64,000 nucleotides of DNA from the NCBI GenBank assembly GCA_009760855.2, contig WPIO01000012.1, positions 2,372,501 through 2,436,500 on the forward strand, read 5' to 3'. The translations under genes were made by a program, and so were the position numbers. Source of the stretch: Cristatella mucedo (taxonomy: Eukaryota > Bryozoa > Phylactolaemata > Cristatellidae). Below the pieces are notes generated by a model that did not search any database, was not told where the DNA came from, and saw only the letters and a list, made by a program, of their open reading frames with translations. Shown in pieces: positions 58,971 to 64,000 of this stretch (within the stretch, counting starts at the first letter, position 1; each line of letters opens with the position of its first letter).

Positions 58971-60839
58971 CATCCAGGGGCACACCAGTACTACCAGTTG
59001 GACACTATCGCTGCCCTCAAGCTGCGGCATCTACCACGGCTGGCACGTGTTCTTGAGCTAGATAAAACAAATGCTCTTGTTTCATAATTTTGATCAAATT
59101 TATTTTTTGATATCAACTGTTGAGCAGACTACCAAAAGCTATTCCTTAAGACTGAAATCGAGTGACCAGCAAAGCGTTCTAATTGCGCATTTTGCAAAAG
59201 TTTCAATGAATAATAGCTAGTCTAAACTCTTTTATTTTTTTGAAAGATACGGAGCCATTTCTCTGGCACACATTATAGCTCCGAAAGAGTTGTTAAAATC
59301 ATCAAAAGAAAGAGGGAAAAACTAATATTGTCATATATATATATATCTTATTCTATAAAGTTATGAAAGGCTCACAAGAAAATCCCATGTTTGAGCCCTT
59401 TCAGTAGGTAGAACTAATTTTTATAGCGCATTAAACAATTTATTAGAACGGTGTGCATCGTCTGAGCCAGCCTCATCTGGCTAGGCATTAGTCATGAGAA
59501 ACTAAAGTTTTCCTGTTATTCACCCTAATTTCCGATGGTAGGACCGCTTAGCTTGACTCACGCATGTCAAGAAATATTCACGATAGTTGATACTGATACT
59601 GATAGGCAGTCGTCAGTTTGAGCTCCGACTGAAATTTAAAGCAGCAACGTGGCTCGCGTGCGAGCACTTTTAAAGCGCAGGTTCTGTATGGTTCATAATT
59701 CACCATTCCTTCGTTCAGAAAACTGCTGTAATTAAAGAGTGCACACTGTCGTTCTGATGAGTGGCTAACCTTCGATTGTGTCTGTGCTTAGCGCCTGGGA
59801 AAAATCGAGCTTGCACCCGTTTGCTTAAGGGGTACTGAAATACAGTCAATAAACCAGAGGGGATGACCAAAAGTATATTATCCTTTGACCATCACGCTGT
59901 GGCCCAAAAGTATCTTGCCATAACAAACATGACTAGTCACGAAACAAGATTCCTGAGGCAGCATAGTTTTGTGACCCACAGTTAGCATCGTGTACTGACT
60001 TATATGGAAGTAGGAGCGCGCATCCTGTAAAATTTAATTCAATTTAAAGGACTCGGAAATCTTGAGCAGAACCAATTATCTCAAAGGATATAAAGTTGAC
60101 ACAAGTGCTGACGAAAGGCGGGAAAGAAATGCCAAGTTTTGTGGCACTTCATCCAAATTTTCAATAATAAAATCACATAGTTTACAGCAAAAGGACGAGA
60201 GGCCACGATATCGATGAGTTTGGCGAGTGCAAGTGAACACTAGCGAGAGAATTTTCCATGTCCCTTCGATAGAGTCAAGGTAAGGTGAAACCAACTGGTG
60301 AGATCTAATACCAATGTCCTTGAAAACACCTCTGAAGAGCTGCTATGGTTGGCACGATCTTTTGACAATGACAAGCTAAAATAAGGAATGCCTAGTGAAC
60401 GTAATTTCAGGATGCTCGGGGTTGCTGAAAGACACCATTTAGGCCACTTCTACTGGTGAAGCCCTACCGGCGTACCCTACGAGCGACTTCAATGAGTGCA
60501 GTCCCAATAAATACAGGTTAAGCTGACAACTAGCACGGAGCACGGTAGTTCGCTAAAAAGTGCGCTCATATAGCAATGCAACAAGCATGTATCCATAATA
60601 CGCACTAGTCTTTTTGACAGTATTGAAAGATTACGGGCACTCAAAAAAAGGACGGGGAATTCACAACAGCTGGAACCCTAAAGCTCAAATCAGCTCAAGT
60701 GATTTTGCCATTTAGGGAAGCAGGACAGTCAGTCAATCGCATGAGGCCGGTTTGTATGTGGCTTCTGTTTTAGATGATCCCAAAATTGGCCTCAAGCAGT
60801 TGGGATCAGGGAACAGCACTTAAGAAATGTCTGTCATCA
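58971..60839. other. intergenic, nothing recognised
   Basis: AT-rich with a short (TA)n at 59332-59346. No gene seen. Confidence 0.4.
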
Positions 60840-61310
60840 TATGACCGATTTACCATTCCGTCGTTTCAGCTCTTGATTGGTTCTCAGCGCCGATTGGCAA
60901 GAAGTGGTGTAGCGTGGAAACGATAGCGCACACCAAAGAAAAGCTTCGGTCTGGATTTTGCAGTAACCTTGGCCACATTATGGCATACGCATACAGAACT
61001 GCAAATGTTGAGTTAAGTAAGTCAAGATTAGAGACAAAAGTCTGAGTAGCAACTTCAATTCGCAATTCTTAACTAGGCATGCCCGAATTTATACCATGTT
61101 TTCAGCAGAATGTAGTCAGAATCAACGGTTTGGCCGTTGAGGTCGTTTAGTGAAAGATCACTTTAGAACATGGTCCAATGTTTTCTGCAAATGCTAATGA
61201 AGCAAGGCTGGACTTGGCATTTCGACCGTTAAGCTTACAATTTCCGATTCACATAAGGCTCTCCCACAATTAGGACGCTAGTTTAGTCTTTAATCCGTTT
61301 GAGAATTGTT
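60840..61310 (-). mobile_element. LINE family A fragment, strongly decayed
   Basis: Plus-strand remnants AGCTCTTGATTGG, GCAAGAAGTGGTGTAGCGTG, GTCAAGATTAGAGACAAAAG and AACATGGTCCAATGTTTTCT follow the order of the antisense reverse-transcriptase end of family A, with many changes. Confidence 0.5.
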
Positions 61311-61769
61311 GCAGTAAACCATGAACGAATATCGGCACAGCAATCAGAAAGAGAATATGCTATGTAACCTTGAGGCGCTAGCAATCTGGACAGTATCAAA
61401 GCATACGTATGGCTGTGGTTTATTGGCCTGGAGGCAAAAGCCAAGAATATACCGTGTTTGTCATTTGACCTCTCGGCTATTGCCCCTGTTGGGAACAGTA
61501 TTCAAAGCGCATAGTCAGGGGATTGTTCAAATTTGGGGCCATAGAAGATTATCTTTTTTTCAATGCCCAATAAATACCATTCATCGGTGCAATTGGCTTG
61601 TAACTCGCATCTTATCAGCCGGCGCCCACTTTTAACAGCTATTTTTTTCCCGTGCAAACAGATTCATTCGCTTGAGAGATCACCTAGCTGCCATCACTTT
61701 GGGTAATTTGTTAATCCTACTCTTTAAGAGTGATCATTAATTAGCCTCAATAATCATTTGGCCTATTCC
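61311..61769. other. intergenic, probable further LINE remnant
   Basis: 61311-61560 may continue the decayed LINE (ACCATGAACGAATATCGGCA resembles the family A CCATGTGCGGATGTCATCA region). Nothing else recognised. Confidence 0.3.
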
Positions 61770-61920
61770 ACAGCCTCATTTAAATAGCGGCAGAAGAGCC
61801 TTTGCAGCCGTTATCCCTTAACATCTTCAAAAAGCTCGCAGTGAGCAACGTTGGATTGGCCACTGCAGGACTATAGAGGTCATGAAGAGCTGGCACCTTA
61901 CCCCTGCGGCTACGATCCAT
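61770..61920 (-). repeat. tRNA-derived SINE, decayed
   Basis: CAGCCTCATTTAAATAGCGG, CAGAAGAGCCTTTGCAGCCG, CATGAAGAGCTGGCACCTTA. Head and B box are degraded. Confidence 0.7.
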
Positions 61921-63492
61921 CAGCAACAATGGAGCAAGCGTCATTAGTGCCTGTAACGCATATTTGTATAAGGCTTATTTCTACTACTTAAAGCTTTGGA
62001 AGAGCAAACCGAGATGCATAAACCATTAATAATATCAAGGTTGCTTCTTTATTTTAGAGCTATTCTAAATATTTAATACGAGCGGCTCTCTGCTTGCGGA
62101 ATCGCGTCGGTGAGTCATAGTGGACACACGTTACACTGCTCTTGCATGCCACTCCTGGAAGTACTGGTCGCGGAAGACAGCCTGCACCATCTTGCAACCT
62201 GACGTAAGTGAGCCATTTTGAGGCATCGGTGAGGGAAGGACAAACTTTCTCGCTTTAATTAATTGAGACTGCAAGGCTTTAGGCAAATGGTACTTTGCAT
62301 TAGCTGTTCAAAATTGCAGCGAGTGACGTTTTGCCCACTCGTTTAATTGAGGTCGGTTCACTTCGATAAACATATTGATTAGCATAATGAGATAAACAGA
62401 TTAGCATAATGAGCGACCTCTAGGATAAATCAACAGTGAAGACATAATTTCCTCAGACAAGTGATATCGCCCGCTGCTGAAAAGTAAGGCATCGAGTTTA
62501 TAAACACAACCCGTGGCAACATTGCTATTGTTCGACTCCAAATGTTGCACACGGTGCACTTGTGATTTTATAGAGCTACATTATATACACGTGTAGATTG
62601 CGTCAAACAAGCTAATGGCATTTTGTTCTGATCTGAGCCCTTTCGTCTCTGTTAGTAAGAAGAGTTTCACTTTTTCCGTAAAATAGATAAAGCTATTCAT
62701 GGCAATGACTTAAGGGAAGCTTCATGATTAGCCTGATATCCATTGAAAAATATGCTTACGGGTGTAACGACTGTGTACCGTCTAATAACAATTCTAAACT
62801 GTGTCTCACCAATTTAGTAAGCAGTGGTGTTCATGCAGCACCATATATTTTTGGTAATATAAGTCTATAGTTACCACGTTCGTCTACAGAAAACACGGGA
62901 AGCTTAGAAGCTGGCCATCACTGGGTTGATTGATTAGCTTGCTCTATACTTTGAATATTGCAATGTATTTTCGGTGCAAGAACGTGAGAACTGATATAAT
63001 CTATCAGCAGAAAATTACAAACACAAATCACGCCAATAACTTTGAGAAACTTTGCTAATAGCTGGTCACAGGATTTTAAATGCTGCTAATCAAAGAGCAC
63101 GCTTCATTGTAACGTGTTTGTAGAGTTGTCGTAGAGTCGATCCTTTAGGATGCTTCTTGCATGAACTTCGGCTGGTGAAGGCCGTGAACAACACATTTCC
63201 ACTAATTAATTATTTTGCCACTTGGAGGCTCACGCTTGCCGTTGGTGAGGCTATGGTTTCTTTGGCGATCATGTCATAACTCTAACATCGCACAGTTTTC
63301 GGTAAACAAAGATGTACGGGTCTCATTGTTAATAATAGAGTGAGCCTTGTTGCCAATCTCTCCGACACTTCTCCGCAATCGGCTACACCTGTGCAGCTGC
63401 ACCTACCCACTACTTATTAAACTTATAAGAAAATGTAAGTGCATCTCTAAATAGTGTTGCTCTACTAATTGAGCTAATAGATGTATCTCCTT
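61921..63492. other. intergenic, nothing recognised
   Basis: No open frame longer than about 60 codons and no recognised repeat. Confidence 0.4.
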
Positions 63493-64000
63493 CTGTAACT
63501 CCGCAAAGTCATAAAGACCATGTGGGTGTTACGCCGGAGAGTTTTGTATAGCGCACTCACAGCCTAAGCGGCTTTCGGTACGCATTCGGTAGCCAACAGA
63601 CTTCGTCTCACGAAACAAAGAGAAAGTGGGAAGCATAGCAGAGTCAGGAGAGCGGTTGAGGTAGTGAGTAGCATGGAAGTAGCAGCTCAGGACCACTGAA
63701 AAGATGTGCCATAGTCGGCAGTAGGAGAGTAGTTGTCGTTGAGCAAGAATTGTGGAAGCGAGTTCCACAGCCTAGGACCTGCAGAGCCAAAGCTTCAATC
63801 GCCAACTGTCTTTAAGCGGTGGAATGGGACAGCTAATTTATTGTCCACACGGGACCTGAGGTCGCGAACAGGCTGAAACTGATGCAGCAGTTCAGCTAGG
63901 TACGAAGGAGCCAAGCAGTGGCGGGCCTTGTGGGTCAGCGTAAGAACTTTGCTCTGTATCCTAGCGCGGCATAGCGGGGCACCACAGAATCCGTGAAACC
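63493..64000 (-). mobile_element. LINE family B fragment running off the window
   Basis: Inverse of the family 3' end: CTGTAACTCCGCAAAGTCAT, AAGACCATGTGGGTGTTACG. Then the minus frame 63768-63529 (YRMRTESRLGCECAIQNS) and the antisense of HGLAPSYLAEL up to 64000. It is the least decayed family B copy and continues beyond the window. Confidence 0.85.

Noticed and set aside
58806-59087. 93-codon open frame
   Set aside because: Its first half is the solo-LTR family sequence and the rest has no known domain.

Overview
The window is animal nuclear DNA. It holds genes split by short-exon GT-AG introns and is dense in tRNA-derived SINEs, L2/CR1-like LINEs, hAT transposon remnants and solo-LTR material. 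The protein matches and a multicopy family common in arthropods suggest a protostome, perhaps an arthropod. The sequence alone does not fix the phylum.

Four protein-coding genes can be built with phase-consistent exons. (1) FUNDC1, a FUN14-domain outer mitochondrial membrane mitophagy receptor, lies on the minus strand at 2929-329; its last exon is off the window or unrecognised. (2) MRPS17 (uS17m) lies on the plus strand at 11985-12489 with two exons. (3) PCF11, the CTD-binding subunit of cleavage factor II for pre-mRNA 3'-end formation, lies on the minus strand at 33982-16551. It has 22 exons whose phases all agree and encodes about 2033 residues. (4) A five-zinc-finger transcription factor of the GLIS/sugarbabe type lies on the plus strand at 37666-42927 with five exons and a PLDLS CtBP-binding motif. 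PCF11 and the GLIS gene diverge from a 3.7 kb spacer that also holds a frameshifted pseudogene of an orphan multicopy family (WAPH / FGIP / NQKDL motifs).

The rest is mostly mobile DNA. Two diverged minus-strand copies of one hAT element lie at 4.6-7.4 and 44.5-46.6 kb. Two LINE families recur. Family A ends in a TTATCAAGTGCATTATT-like tail, and family B ends in ATTACATTACAT after a conserved GTCTTTGTGGAGTTACAGAT block. The longest family A copy (50.7-54.4 kb) carries endonuclease and reverse transcriptase. It is split by a solo LTR with a 4-bp target duplication and is broken by frameshifts and a 35-bp tandem duplication. A tRNA-derived SINE family is present in about 15 copies on both strands. 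A 26-bp minisatellite at 56.3-56.7 kb is open in all three plus frames.

From 43 to 64 kb I recognise no host gene. The genes in the window do not form a functional cluster; they are an ordinary set of housekeeping and regulatory genes in repeat-rich DNA. No bacterial-type operon, CRISPR array, rRNA or intact tRNA gene was seen.
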